The notes below the pieces were generated by a model, which was not told where the DNA came from, did not search any database, and was given only the letters and a program-made list of their open reading frames with translations. This document shows positions 34,302 through 43,631 of a stretch of DNA of 64,000 nt, in pieces. Origin of the DNA: Rhodococcus koreensis (GTDB taxonomy: Bacteria; Actinomycetota; Actinomycetes; Mycobacteriales; Mycobacteriaceae); NCBI RefSeq assembly GCF_900105905.1, contig NZ_FNSV01000005.1, forward strand, positions 4,092,001-4,156,000, in the 5' to 3' direction. A program made the position numbers and the translations under genes. The stretch's first letter is position 1; every line of letters begins with the position of its first letter.

Positions 34302-35387
34302 ATGAACGATGCCGAGTCGTCGTCTGCACTGCGCGAAACGATTGCCCGGCTGGCTCCCGGAACTGCACTTCGCGACGGCCTGGAACGCATTCTGCGCGGC
34401 CGCACCGGTGCGTTGATCGTCCTCGGCTACGACGAGCAGATGGAAGAGATCTGCGACGGCGGCTTCGAACTCGACGTGGAGTTCGCCCCGACCCGCCTGC
34501 GTGAGCTGTCGAAGATGGACGGCGCCGTGGTCCTGTCCACCGACGGGTCCCGCATCGTGCGCGCCAACGTCCAACTGGTGCCCGACCACAAGATCCCGAC
34601 CGTCGAGTCCGGCACCCGTCACCGCGCCGCCGAGCGGACGGCCATGCAAACCGGATACCCGGTGGTGTCGGTCAGCCAGTCGATGAGCATCGTCAGCGTG
34701 TACGTCGGCGGCATCCGGCACGTCATCGACGGGTCCGCCACGATCCTGTCGCGCGCCAATCAGGCGGTCGCCACCCTCGAGCGGTACAAGGCGCGGCTCG
34801 ACGAGGTGACCCGCCAGCTGTCGGTGGTGGAGATCGAGGATTTCGTCACGCTCCGCGACGCCCTGACCGTGGTGCAGCGCCTGGAGATGGTGCGGCGCGT
34901 GTCCGTCGAGATCGAGCAGGACGTGCTCGAACTCGGGACGGACGGGCGGCAGCTCGCACTGCAACTCGAGGAACTCGTCGGCGACAACGACGTGGCGAGG
35001 GAACTCATCGTGCGCGACTATCTGGCCGGTTCCGGCCCGGCGCCCGCCGAGGACGTCGAGAAGTCGCTCACCGCGCTCGACAGGATCACGGACGCAGACC
35101 TTCTCGACCTCACGACGCTGGCGCGGGCGTTCGGCTACCCGGGCACCATCGAGGCGCTCGAGGCGCCGATGAGCCCCCGCGGCTACCGCGTCCTCACTCG
35201 CGTTCCCCGGTTGCAGTTCAACCAGATTCACCGGCTCGTCGGCTCGTTCGGAACCCTGCAGTCACTGCTGGCCGCGACGGCCGCCGACCTGCAGTCGGTG
35301 GAGGGGATCGGCGGGCTGTGGGCGCGCCACATCCGCGAGGGCCTGTCCCGGCTCGCCGAGACGTCGATCTCCGGCCCGTACGACTAG
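34302..35387 (+). CDS. disA: DNA integrity scanning diadenylate cyclase
   Basis: 361 residues. The N-terminal DAC domain carries DGA (KMDGAVVLS) and RHR (GTRHRAAERTA) motifs; a helical linker and a C-terminal HhH domain (LQSVEGIGGLWARHIREGL) follow. DisA condenses two ATP into c-di-AMP while sensing branched DNA. The ATG at 34302 gives the usual N-terminus. It ends 17 bases from a convergent GntR regulator gene. Confidence 0.96.
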   Translation: MNDAESSSALRETIARLAPGTALRDGLERILRGRTGALIVLGYDEQMEEICDGGFELDVEFAPTRLRELSKMDGAVVLSTDGSRIVRANVQLVPDHKIPTVESGTRHRAAERTAMQTGYPVVSVSQSMSIVSVYVGGIRHVIDGSATILSRANQAVATLERYKARLDEVTRQLSVVEIEDFVTLRDALTVVQRLEMVRRVSVEIEQDVLELGTDGRQLALQLEELVGDNDVARELIVRDYLAGSGPAPAEDVEKSLTALDRITDADLLDLTTLARAFGYPGTIEALEAPMSPRGYRVLTRVPRLQFNQIHRLVGSFGTLQSLLAATAADLQSVEGIGGLWARHIREGLSRLAETSISGPYD

Positions 35388-35404
35388 TCGTCGGTGGTCG
35401 CAGT

Positions 35405-36124
35405 TCACCGTCGGTGGTCCGGGCTGTCTTCTCCGACCACGGATTCCAGTGCGACCCGCACCGCGTCCAGGTGTTCGGCCATGGCGCGGGCGGCCTTGTC
35501 GTAGCTTCCGGATGCGATGCCGTCCACGATCCGGTCGTGCTCGTCGTTCGACTTCTGCTGCCGTCCCGCAACCAGATTCAGCGTTTCGGACTGGCGGGTG
35601 AGGGCTTCGCGGATGTCGACGATCACGGATTCGAATACGCGGTTCCGGCTCGTCCGGGCGATGTACGCGTGGAACTGTGCATCCAGCGACACCCACACGA
35701 GGGGGTCGTCCTCGTCCCGCATCTGGTCCACCAGGCCGCGCAGGGCGGCGAGGTCCTCGCCGGTGTGCCGTTGCGCCGCCCATCCGGCGGCGGGAATCTC
35801 CACGTGGGGGCGTGCCTCGACGAGTTCGTTGGCCGCGTAGTTCCCGAAGTCGAGGTCGCGGGCGATCGAATCGCTGACGACGAACGTCCCGAGGCCCGAC
35901 TTCGTCTCCGTGAGTCCGAGCGCATGACAGGACCGCAGGGCCTCCCGGATCACCGACCGGCTGACCCCGTGCCGCGCCGCGAGGGACGCTTCGGACGGAA
36001 GTCGTTCACCGACCGACAGCTCACCCGAGGTGATCGCGTCACGGAGGTCTGCGAGGACCGCCTCCGCGGCGCTGACCCGCGCCGTGACAGGGCGCCTGGC
36101 TGCCCAGCTGTCCGACAGGTTCAT
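35405..36124 (-). CDS. GntR-family (FadR/FCD subgroup) transcriptional regulator
   Basis: 239 residues: N-terminal winged helix (GERLPSEASLAARHGVSRSVIREALR) and an all-helical FCD ligand domain with likely metal-binding His (LDAQFHAYIA, HLDAVRVAL). It is divergent from the aspA-ansP-ansA operon. The region between the two starts holds a palindrome at the predicted transcription start of aspA, so it is probably the repressor of aspartate/asparagine use. Such a unit is absent between disA and the Rv3587c orthologue in M. tuberculosis. Confidence 0.87.
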   Translation of the reverse strand: MNLSDSWAARRPVTARVSAAEAVLADLRDAITSGELSVGERLPSEASLAARHGVSRSVIREALRSCHALGLTETKSGLGTFVVSDSIARDLDFGNYAANELVEARPHVEIPAAGWAAQRHTGEDLAALRGLVDQMRDEDDPLVWVSLDAQFHAYIARTSRNRVFESVIVDIREALTRQSETLNLVAGRQQKSNDEHDRIVDGIASGSYDKAARAMAEHLDAVRVALESVVGEDSPDHRR

Positions 36125-36177
36125 ACAGACATTCTGCTCACGCACCGACCGCAACGTCAATACGGGACACCCCGGGG

Positions 36178-36234
36178 TTGACGCCTGCGAGTGAGCGAGG
36201 TAACAATTGCACCTGTCTGACAGCCTGGCAGGTG
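36178..36234 (+). promoter_or_regulatory. aspA promoter with overlapping GntR-type operator
   Basis: A TTGACG -35 (36178-36183) and TAACAA -10 (36201-36206) are 17 bases apart. Immediately downstream, CTGTCTGACAG (36213-36223) is a perfect 11-bp palindrome nested in CACCTG-N13-CAGGTG (36210-36234). The position at the expected transcription start suits a repressor, probably the divergent GntR protein. Confidence 0.55.
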
Positions 36235-36342
36235 GATAGCCGGGTGGCTCGACCGGGGAGTCTACCTCTTCGAGCAGCAGACTCCGTCCACCGCATCCGT
36301 GCAGAGCAACGGCTCGCGCGAATCCCCGTGAGGAATGATCAA

Positions 36343-37791
36343 GTGCTCGAAACGCGAACAGAACACGATCTGCTCGGCGACCGCCAAGTGCCTGCGGATT
36401 CCTACTGGGGAATCCACACGCTGCGGGCCGTGGAGAACTTCCCGATCACCGGCCGGCCGATCTCCACGAACCCCTACCTGATCCGCGGACTCGCGTACGT
36501 CAAATGGGCCGCGGCGAGCGCCAACGAGAAACTCGGGATCCTCGATCACCGCCAGGCCGACGCGATCGGACAGGCGTGCCGGGAGATCGTCGACGGCCGC
36601 TGGCACGAGCAGTTCGTCGTCGACGTCATCCAGGGCGGCGCCGGGACGTCGACCAACATGAATGCCAACGAGGTGATCGCCAACCGGGCACTCGAGATCC
36701 TCGGCCACGGGCGCGGGGAGTACACGGAACTCCATCCCAACGAGCACGTGAACCTCAGCCAGTCGACCAACGACGTCTACCCCACCGCGGTCAACATCGC
36801 GACGATCTTCGCGATCGACGACCTGCTGGACGCCATGCGGGTCCTGCAGGAGGCCTTCGCGACCAAGGCAGTCGAGTTCGCCGACACCGTGAAGATGGGG
36901 CGCACCCAACTCCAGGACGCGGTGCCGATGACGCTGGGCCAGGAGTTCGCCACGTACTCGGTGATGATCGACGAGGACCGCGCCCGTCTCGGCGAGGCCG
37001 CTCTCCTCGTCCACGAGATCAACCTCGGCGCCACCGCGATCGGCACGGGCCTGAACGCACCCGCCGGCTACGCCGAGGCGGCGTGCGACACACTCCGGGA
37101 ACTCACCGGACTCCCCCTCGTCCTCGCCACGGACCTGGTCGAGGCAACCCAGGACGTCGGTCAGTTCGTCCACCTCTCCGGCGTGCTCAAGCGGATCGCG
37201 GTCAAGTTGTCGAAGGTGTGCAACGACCTCCGCCTGCTGTCGTCGGGGCCGCGCGCGGGCCTGAACGAGATCAATCTCCCACCGGTACAGGCCGGTTCGT
37301 CGATCATGCCCGGCAAGGTCAACCCGGTGATCCCGGAAGTCCTCAACCAGGTGGCCTACGAGGTCATCGGCAACGACGTCACCATCACGATGGCCGCCGA
37401 ATCCGGCCAGCTCCAGCTCAACGCATTCGAACCGATCATCGTGCACTCCCTGTCCGAGGGGATGCGCCACCTCGGTGCCGCCTGCCGGATCCTGGCCGAC
37501 CGCTGCGTACTCGGCATCACCGCCAACGCCGATCTGCTGCGGGCCCGGGTCGAGGACTCCATCGGACTCGTCACCGCGCTCAACCCGTACATCGGCTACA
37601 CCGCCTCGACCCGGATCGCACAGGAAGCGCTGGTCTCCGGCCGCAGGGTCGCCGACCTCGTGATCGAGGCGGGCCTGCTCGACCGTGAGGAACTCGACCG
37701 CCTCCTCAGTCCCGAGCATCTCGCGAATCTGAGAGCGTCCGGTTCGCCACGGCAGACACCCGTCGCCGCTGCCGCGGAGGTGGTCTCGTGA
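36343..37791 (+). CDS. aspA: Aspartate ammonia-lyase
   Basis: 482 residues. Fumarase/aspartase superfamily signatures are GGAGTSTNMNANEVIANRA, LSQSTNDVYPTA, KMGRTQLQDAVP and the active-site loop GSSIMPGKVNPV. It deaminates L-aspartate to fumarate. I favour the GTG at 36343 because AGGA lies eight bases upstream; another in-frame GTG at 36328 would add five residues. The gene overlaps the permease by four bases (GTGA) and leads the aspA-ansP-ansA operon. Confidence 0.93.
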   Translation: MLETRTEHDLLGDRQVPADSYWGIHTLRAVENFPITGRPISTNPYLIRGLAYVKWAAASANEKLGILDHRQADAIGQACREIVDGRWHEQFVVDVIQGGAGTSTNMNANEVIANRALEILGHGRGEYTELHPNEHVNLSQSTNDVYPTAVNIATIFAIDDLLDAMRVLQEAFATKAVEFADTVKMGRTQLQDAVPMTLGQEFATYSVMIDEDRARLGEAALLVHEINLGATAIGTGLNAPAGYAEAACDTLRELTGLPLVLATDLVEATQDVGQFVHLSGVLKRIAVKLSKVCNDLRLLSSGPRAGLNEINLPPVQAGSSIMPGKVNPVIPEVLNQVAYEVIGNDVTITMAAESGQLQLNAFEPIIVHSLSEGMRHLGAACRILADRCVLGITANADLLRARVEDSIGLVTALNPYIGYTASTRIAQEALVSGRRVADLVIEAGLLDREELDRLLSPEHLANLRASGSPRQTPVAAAAEVVS

Positions 37792-39233
37792 CGATCGAGA
37801 AGGACGACACCTCCGGCGCCGACATCTTCGTCGAGGAAGACCTCGGCTACCGGAAAGCGCTCGGCCCGAGACAGATCCAGATGATCGCGATCGGCGGTGC
37901 GATCGGCACCGGCCTGTTCATGGGCGCGGGCGGACGCCTCCAGCAGGCCGGCCCCGCACTCGTCCTCGTCTACGCCCTCTGCGGGTTCTTCGCCTTCCTG
38001 ATCCTGCGGGCCCTGGGCGAACTCGTGATGCATCGCCCCACGTCCGGGTCCTTCGTGTCGTACTCGCGGGAATTCTTCGGCGAGAAGATGGCCTTCGCCG
38101 CGGGCTGGCTGTACTGGATGAACTGGGCGATGACGGCCGTCGTCGACGTCACCGCAGTCGCGCTGTACATGAACTTCTTCAAGAAGTACTGGGCACCGCT
38201 CGGAAACGTCGACCAATGGGTCTTCGCCCTCGCCGCAGTCGTACTGGTCCTCGGGCTGAATCTCGTCTCCGTCAAGGTGTTCGGCGAACTGGAGTTCTGG
38301 TTCGCCCTCATCAAGGTCGTCGCCCTCGCCGCGTTCCTCGGCTTCGGCATCTACTTCGTGCTGTTCGGAACGCCGATCGAAGGACATTCGTCGGGCTTCA
38401 GCATGATCACCGACAACGGCGGACTCTTCCCCAACGGAATCCTGCCCGCCGTCGTGGTGATCCAGGGCGTCGTCTTCGCCTACGCCTCGATCGAACTCGT
38501 GGGAACAACTGCGGGCGAGACGAAGAACCCGCAGAAGGTCATCCCGAAGGCGATCAACACGGTCATCGTCCGGATCCTCGTCTTCTACGTCGGATCCGTC
38601 CTGCTGCTGTCGCTACTGCTCCCCTACACCGAGTACCACGCCGGCGAAAGCCCGTTCGTCACGTTCTTCGGTTCCATCAATGTGCAGGGCGCCGACGCGA
38701 TCATGAACCTCGTCGTGCTCACCGCCGCGTTGTCGTCTCTCAACGCCGGCCTGTACTCCACCGGACGAATACTGCATTCGATGGCCATGGCCGGGTCGGC
38801 CCCGTCGTTCGCCGCCCGGATGAACAAGGCCGGAGTTCCGTACGGCGGCATCGCCCTCACCGGATTCGTCATCCTGCTCGGCGTCGGACTCAACGCCGTC
38901 GTTCCCACGCAGGCATTCGAGATCGTTCTGAACCTCGCCGCACTCGGGATCATCAGCGCCTGGGCCGTCATCGTGCTGTGCCAGCTGAAACTGTGGAAAC
39001 TCGCGAAGGACGGCACCCTCACCCGCCCCGGCTTCCGGATGTTCGGCGCCCCCTACACCGGGCTCCTCACCCTGGTCTTCCTCGGATGCGTCGTCATACT
39101 GATGGCATTCGATCACCCGGTCGGAACCTGGACCGTCGGATCCATCGCGATCATCGCCCCGCTGCTGGTGATCGGATGGTACGGCGCGAGGAACCGCATC
39201 CGGACCCTGGCATCCGACCGCCCCAACGCCTAG
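37788..39233 (+). CDS. ansP: L-asparagine/amino acid permease (AAT family)
   Basis: 481 residues with twelve predicted helices. The start of helix I, RQIQMIAIGGAIGTGLFMGAG, and the PTSGSFVSYSREFFGEKMAFAAGW region are typical of the AAT/GABA-permease group. Lying between aspartase and asparaginase genes with overlapping or short junctions, it most likely imports asparagine or aspartate; the symbol rests on this context as well as family resemblance. Confidence 0.87.
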   Translation: MTIEKDDTSGADIFVEEDLGYRKALGPRQIQMIAIGGAIGTGLFMGAGGRLQQAGPALVLVYALCGFFAFLILRALGELVMHRPTSGSFVSYSREFFGEKMAFAAGWLYWMNWAMTAVVDVTAVALYMNFFKKYWAPLGNVDQWVFALAAVVLVLGLNLVSVKVFGELEFWFALIKVVALAAFLGFGIYFVLFGTPIEGHSSGFSMITDNGGLFPNGILPAVVVIQGVVFAYASIELVGTTAGETKNPQKVIPKAINTVIVRILVFYVGSVLLLSLLLPYTEYHAGESPFVTFFGSINVQGADAIMNLVVLTAALSSLNAGLYSTGRILHSMAMAGSAPSFAARMNKAGVPYGGIALTGFVILLGVGLNAVVPTQAFEIVLNLAALGIISAWAVIVLCQLKLWKLAKDGTLTRPGFRMFGAPYTGLLTLVFLGCVVILMAFDHPVGTWTVGSIAIIAPLLVIGWYGARNRIRTLASDRPNA

Positions 39234-39247
39234 CAGGAAGGACAACA

Positions 39248-40210
39248 GTGCCGAAAGTCGCCGTCGTCACCACCGGAGGCACCATCGCCAGCACCCGGGA
39301 CGGGCAGGGTGTCAGCAGGCCCGTGGTCGCAGGCTCCGATCTGCTGGGCAGCACCCGAGCCGGAACGGAAATTCGTGTCGTCGACGTGATGTCGAAGGAC
39401 AGTTCGAGCATGACGTTCGCCGACATGGACCGGGTCCGCGACACCGTCACCTCGGAGCTGAGCGACCCCGATCTCGACGCGGTGGTCGTGCTACACGGAA
39501 CCGACACCATGGAGGAGACCGCATTCCTGGTCGACCTCCACCACGCCGACCCGCGGCCGGTGGTCTTCACGGGTGCGCAGCGCACCTTCGACCATCCGGA
39601 ATCCGACGCCCGCGCCAACCTGACCGACGCGATCGCCGCGGGAACGAACCCCGCCCTGCGCGGAGCGGGTGTCCTCATCGCGTTCGGAGGTGCCCTGCAC
39701 CGGGCGTCCGGAACGCGCAAGGCGGACACGACGTCCCTCGACGCGTTCCGATCCGTCCACCCCACCGGCGACCTGCTGCCGCAACGTCCCGATCCGCTGT
39801 CGTGGCATCCGATCTCCGGAACCCGCGTCGACATCGTGGCCGCCTATCCGGGCGCGGATCGCGTCCAGATCGACGCGTGCCTTGCGGCCGGGGCCCGGGG
39901 GCTGGTGCTCGACGGGCTCGGATCCGGGAACGCGAACCCCGCGATCGTCGAGGCGGTCCGGGACTGCACGTCCGCCGGAATCCCGGTCGTGGTCACCACC
40001 CGGGTGCCGCACGGCCCGACCTCCGCCACGTATGGCGGCGGGGGCGGCGGACACGACCTCATCTCGGCGGGGGCACTGTTCTCCACCGACCTCAGAGCAG
40101 GTCAGGCCCGCATCCTGCTCGCGGCGCTGCTCGCCGACCCCGAGCACACCGACCTCGACAAGGAATTCGATCGACGCTCACGCATCGACCCCGCACCGAG
40201 GATCAGCTGA
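39248..40210 (+). CDS. ansA: L-asparaginase
   Basis: 320 residues. Both threonine motifs of type I/II asparaginases are present, TTGGTIAST at the very N-terminus and VVLHGTDTMEETA near residue 80. No signal peptide is seen, so it is cytoplasmic. It hydrolyses asparagine to aspartate, feeding AspA. The GTG at 39248 has AGGAAGG upstream; the 3' end overlaps the convergent membrane-protein gene by eight bases. Confidence 0.93.
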   Translation: MPKVAVVTTGGTIASTRDGQGVSRPVVAGSDLLGSTRAGTEIRVVDVMSKDSSSMTFADMDRVRDTVTSELSDPDLDAVVVLHGTDTMEETAFLVDLHHADPRPVVFTGAQRTFDHPESDARANLTDAIAAGTNPALRGAGVLIAFGGALHRASGTRKADTTSLDAFRSVHPTGDLLPQRPDPLSWHPISGTRVDIVAAYPGADRVQIDACLAAGARGLVLDGLGSGNANPAIVEAVRDCTSAGIPVVVTTRVPHGPTSATYGGGGGGHDLISAGALFSTDLRAGQARILLAALLADPEHTDLDKEFDRRSRIDPAPRIS

Positions 40211-40967
40211 GATTGAACGGCTCCGGCGCACTGCGGAGCTGACCGAGCTGCCCGACCACCGTGTACGCGCCGGGCCCCACCGGATCACGCTGGGGTTCCG
40301 GCTGCGTCAGGCAGTCGGGCGCAGACGTCTTGGCCGACCACTTCACGGTGAACTGGGCTTGCTCGCCCGCGGCGAGGGTGCGCGCATCGGCCGCGGACTG
40401 CGGGAAGCAGTCGATGTTGGACCACAGGCGCACGGCACCGTCGATCGTGTAGACGAGCACCTGCTGCAGGCTGCTGCCCAGATCGCGTTCGCACGGCGTG
40501 GTGCCGATGTTGGTGACGACCGTCGTGAAGCTCGGCTCCTCACCGGGCAGGTACGTCGGCTTGTCTGCCGCCACCTTGATGGCCAGCGACTGGTCCGGGC
40601 ACTGTCCCGCAGCGACCGGCTGACCGCTGGGAGCTGCGCTGCTCGAGGCGCCGCTGCTCGACGCCCCCGACGAACCGGACGTGCCCGACGACGCCTCGCC
40701 GCCGGCGGCAGCGGCGCCACCGCCGCCGCCACCGGAACCGCCCGAACCACCGCTGGACGTGGACGAACCCGAGGCTGTCGGGGAAATCGACACAGGAGTG
40801 GTCAACGACGAACTCGCTGCCGCCGGATCCGTCTCGGAGTCACCGCCACCACGCAGCGAGTTGATCAACCACACCACGAGCAGCAACACGACGATGGCGC
40901 CGCCGATCGCCAGCGCCCTGCGGCGCCAGTAAATCTCGGGGGGCAACGGTCCATTCGGTTCCAGCAC
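40203..40967 (-). CDS. Conserved membrane-anchored protein (Rv3587c-like)
   Basis: 254 residues: a short cytoplasmic start, one membrane helix (residues ~19-37, IGGAIVVLLLVVWLINSL), a ~75-residue Ser/Gly/Ala-rich linker and an exported C-terminal beta domain (residues ~125-254) with Cys residues at CPDQSLAI, TPCERDLG, DCFPQ and DCLTQ that could form two disulfides. The order next to carbonic anhydrase and disA matches M. tuberculosis Rv3587c. Function unknown, probably in the cell envelope. Confidence 0.8.
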   Translation of the reverse strand: MLEPNGPLPPEIYWRRRALAIGGAIVVLLLVVWLINSLRGGGDSETDPAAASSSLTTPVSISPTASGSSTSSGGSGGSGGGGGGAAAAGGEASSGTSGSSGASSSGASSSAAPSGQPVAAGQCPDQSLAIKVAADKPTYLPGEEPSFTTVVTNIGTTPCERDLGSSLQQVLVYTIDGAVRLWSNIDCFPQSAADARTLAAGEQAQFTVKWSAKTSAPDCLTQPEPQRDPVGPGAYTVVGQLGQLRSAPEPFNLS

Positions 40968-41026
40968 GACGTCAACGGTAGTTCGGCGTCGCGCGGCAAC
41001 GGCTCAGCGGCTGCGGCGTGTCGCGG

Positions 41027-41653
41027 TCAGTCCGTGAGCTCACCGATGTCCCCGACAGCGCCCTGCAGGTGGGTACGGCCGTCGGACAGCTTGTACGTGA
41101 CGCCCGCGATGGCGCACGCGCCGCTCTCCACCTTGTCCGCGATGATCCGCGAACGCTGCATGAGCAGCGCACCGGTCTCCACCACATGGCGACCCTCGAG
41201 TTCGTCGACGGTGCTGAGGCCCTCTCGCCGTCCCATGAGGATCGACGGCGCGACGCGTTCCACGATGCTGCGGATGAAGCCGGGCGGCACGTTGCCGTCG
41301 TCGAGGGCGTCGAGCGTCGCCTTCACGGCACCGCAACTGTCGTGACCGAGCACGACGATCAGCGGGACGTTCAGCACGCCGACCGCGTACTCGATGGACC
41401 CGAGCACGGCGTCGTCGATCACGTGACCCGCGGTGCGGACGACGAACATGTCGCCCAGACCCTGATCGAAGATGATCTCGGCGGCGACGCGGGAGTCTCC
41501 GCAACCGAACAGGACGGCCGTGGGGTGCTGGCCGCCGACGAGCTTCGCCCGATCGGCGACGCCCTGGCTGGGATGGAGCGAGGTGCCGCTGACGAATCTG
41601 TCGTTACCCTGACGAAGGGCTTTCCATGCGGACACCGGGTTCGAATTAGGCAT
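41027..41653 (-). CDS. canB: Beta-class carbonic anhydrase
   Basis: 208 residues starting MPNSNPVSAWKALRQGN, very close to mycobacterial CanB. Zinc ligands are visible in FGCGDSR (Cys, and Asp of the Asp/Arg dyad) and LGHDSCGA (His, Cys). It interconverts CO2 and bicarbonate. The ATG at 41653 matches the orthologue's start; another ATG lies five codons upstream. It is divergent from mutY, as in mycobacteria. Confidence 0.94.
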   Translation of the reverse strand: MPNSNPVSAWKALRQGNDRFVSGTSLHPSQGVADRAKLVGGQHPTAVLFGCGDSRVAAEIIFDQGLGDMFVVRTAGHVIDDAVLGSIEYAVGVLNVPLIVVLGHDSCGAVKATLDALDDGNVPPGFIRSIVERVAPSILMGRREGLSTVDELEGRHVVETGALLMQRSRIIADKVESGACAIAGVTYKLSDGRTHLQGAVGDIGELTD

Positions 41654-41753
41654 GGGATCATTGTGCACCGGGCGTGTGGCACCGTCGCGACGGGATTATG
41701 ACGACCCCGGAAATTCTGTTTCACCCGTGAACGAAGGGACTTGTGAGGACGAA

Positions 41754-42656
41754 GTGGCCGTTGACTCCTCCGCGCTGATCAACTGGTACGAGGCCCAGGC
41801 CCGGGATCTGCCGTGGCGCCGCGACGGCGTCACCGCCTGGCACATCCTGATGAGCGAGATCATGCTGCAGCAGACACCGGTCGTCCGGGTGGCCCCGATC
41901 TGGGAGGAATGGGTGCAGCGCTGGCCCGTCCCCTCCCGCATGGCCGCGTCGAGCCAGGCCGACGTCCTGCGCGCGTGGGGGAAGCTCGGCTACCCGCGTC
42001 GTGCGCTGCGACTCCACGAATGCGCCGGTGTGCTCGCCTCCGAACACGGCGACGTGGTGCCGAGCGACGTCGACACCCTCCTCGGCCTGCCCGGCATCGG
42101 CGCCTACACCGCGCGGGCCGTCGCCTGCTTCGCCTACGGACAGCGGGTCCCCGTCGTCGACACGAACGTCCGGCGGGTGGTCGCCAGGGCCGTGCACGGC
42201 AGCGCGGAGCCCGGGAACCCGTCGACGACCCGTGACCTCGCCGACGTGTCCACCCTGCTCCCCCGGACGCGTGCCCGGGCCGCCACGTTCTCCGCGGCCC
42301 TGATGGAACTCGGCGCCACCGTCTGCACCGCCCGCTCCCCCGAATGCTCCCGCTGCCCGCTGCCGAACTGCGCCTGGGTCGACGCCGGACGTCCCGCGCA
42401 CACCGGAGAGCGCCGGAAGGTGCAGAAATTCGCAGGCACCGACCGTCAGGTGCGCGGCAAGCTCATGGCCGTACTCCGCGAAAGCACCGCCCCGGTCGAA
42501 CGCGTCCTGCTCGACCAGGTGTGGCTCGACGACCCCGGGCAACGCGACCGCGCCCTCCACTCCCTGCTGATCGACGGCCTCGTCGAGCAGACCGACGACG
42601 GGCTCTTCGCCCTCGCGGGCGAGGGCAGCCAGCTCACACCGGAACCGCTTCGATGA
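41754..42656 (+). CDS. mutY: A/G-specific adenine glycosylase
   Basis: 300 residues. The catalytic Glu is in MSEIMLQQT, the HhH-GPD motif is LLGLPGIGAYTARAVACFAYG with the Asp in VVDTNVRR, and four Cys of the 4Fe-4S cluster are in CTARSPECSRCPLPNC. It removes adenine opposite 8-oxoguanine. The GTG at 41754 follows GAGGA. Its last 23 bases overlap the end of a convergent methyltransferase gene, the first gene of the accessory cluster. Confidence 0.94.
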   Translation: MAVDSSALINWYEAQARDLPWRRDGVTAWHILMSEIMLQQTPVVRVAPIWEEWVQRWPVPSRMAASSQADVLRAWGKLGYPRRALRLHECAGVLASEHGDVVPSDVDTLLGLPGIGAYTARAVACFAYGQRVPVVDTNVRRVVARAVHGSAEPGNPSTTRDLADVSTLLPRTRARAATFSAALMELGATVCTARSPECSRCPLPNCAWVDAGRPAHTGERRKVQKFAGTDRQVRGKLMAVLRESTAPVERVLLDQVWLDDPGQRDRALHSLLIDGLVEQTDDGLFALAGEGSQLTPEPLR

Positions 42657-43629
42657 CGGATGACCGCGGACCTTGCGTGATCGAATCCAGCGTGAATCCG
42701 TGGTCGGTCAACAGTCGGCGCCATTCGGTGATCGTGCGCTCGCGACCTCCCAGGAGAACCAGCATGTGGAGATCCAGCAGAGCCATAGGGTGGGTTGTCG
42801 CCGATTCCGGCAGGACCTGCTCGACAATCATCAATCGTCCGCCTGGCGGGATCGCTTGCCGGCAACTGCTGAGGATCTTGCCTGCGGACGCGTCATCCCA
42901 GTCGTGGAGAATCTGAGACAGCACGTACACGTCACCATTGCCTGGGACGTCGTCGAAGAAACTTCCGCCCACGACTGTCGTTCGTTCACCGATGCCGGCC
43001 GAACCGAACGTCGACGGCGCTTCCGCTACCACATGAGGCAGATCGAACAGAATTCCGCGTAGATGCTCGTGCCGATCGAGCAACCGGGTGATCAGCGCGC
43101 CGGTCCCGCCACCGACGTCGACGACCGTTCCCACGTCAGACCAGTCGTGGTCGAGCAAGGGCAGCAAACGCAGCTCGACCAGCCCTGCTTGGCCCCGTGC
43201 GAACTCATCGGCTGCCGACGGATTCTCGGACAACCATTCGAAGTACGGCTTGCCGAACGCCGCTGAAAACGATTCCTTCCCCGACCGGATCGAATGCGCT
43301 GCGTGCCCCCACACGAGGTAGGCCTCGTTCGACATCAAGCCGACCAAGTGACGAAGCGAGCCCGGAGTGTCTGTCCGCAGAAGCTCACCGGCCTCCGTCA
43401 ACGCAAATCGCCCTCCACCGTCTTCCGCAAACAAGCCTTCCGCGACGAGGACCCGCAGGAATCGACCGAGTGCGTCGGCGTCGGCGCCCACGCTCGCCGC
43501 GAGATCGCCGAGCAAGCACGCATCGTCCGCCAGTCGGTCGGGCACACCCAGCTCACAGACGGCTGAAATAGATTGGGACACGATGTATCCCATGATCTGT
43601 TTTCTCACTCGGTGGTTGATATCGCTCAT
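42634..43629 (-). CDS. SAM-dependent O-methyltransferase (dimerisation + methyltransferase_2 type), cluster
   Basis: 331 residues. The N-terminal ~100 residues form the winged-helix dimerisation domain of plant COMT/antibiotic O-methyltransferases; the SAM site is VVDVGGGTGALITRLL with later GDVYVLSQILHDWDD, the usual catalytic His region. Enzymes of this kind methylate phenolic or carboxyl oxygens of natural products. The ATG at 43629 comes two bases after the upstream stop, so it is co-transcribed with the TDO-like gene. It resembles the second methyltransferase at 54005-55024. Confidence 0.85.
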   Translation of the reverse strand: MSDINHRVRKQIMGYIVSQSISAVCELGVPDRLADDACLLGDLAASVGADADALGRFLRVLVAEGLFAEDGGGRFALTEAGELLRTDTPGSLRHLVGLMSNEAYLVWGHAAHSIRSGKESFSAAFGKPYFEWLSENPSAADEFARGQAGLVELRLLPLLDHDWSDVGTVVDVGGGTGALITRLLDRHEHLRGILFDLPHVVAEAPSTFGSAGIGERTTVVGGSFFDDVPGNGDVYVLSQILHDWDDASAGKILSSCRQAIPPGGRLMIVEQVLPESATTHPMALLDLHMLVLLGGRERTITEWRRLLTDHGFTLDSITQGPRSSVIEAVPV

Positions 43630-43631
43630 GT

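Noticed and set aside
40640..40790. A repeat-rich stretch in the Rv3587c-like gene as a repeat locus
   Set aside because: It encodes a Ser/Gly/Ala low-complexity linker of a membrane-anchored protein, common in exported actinobacterial proteins.
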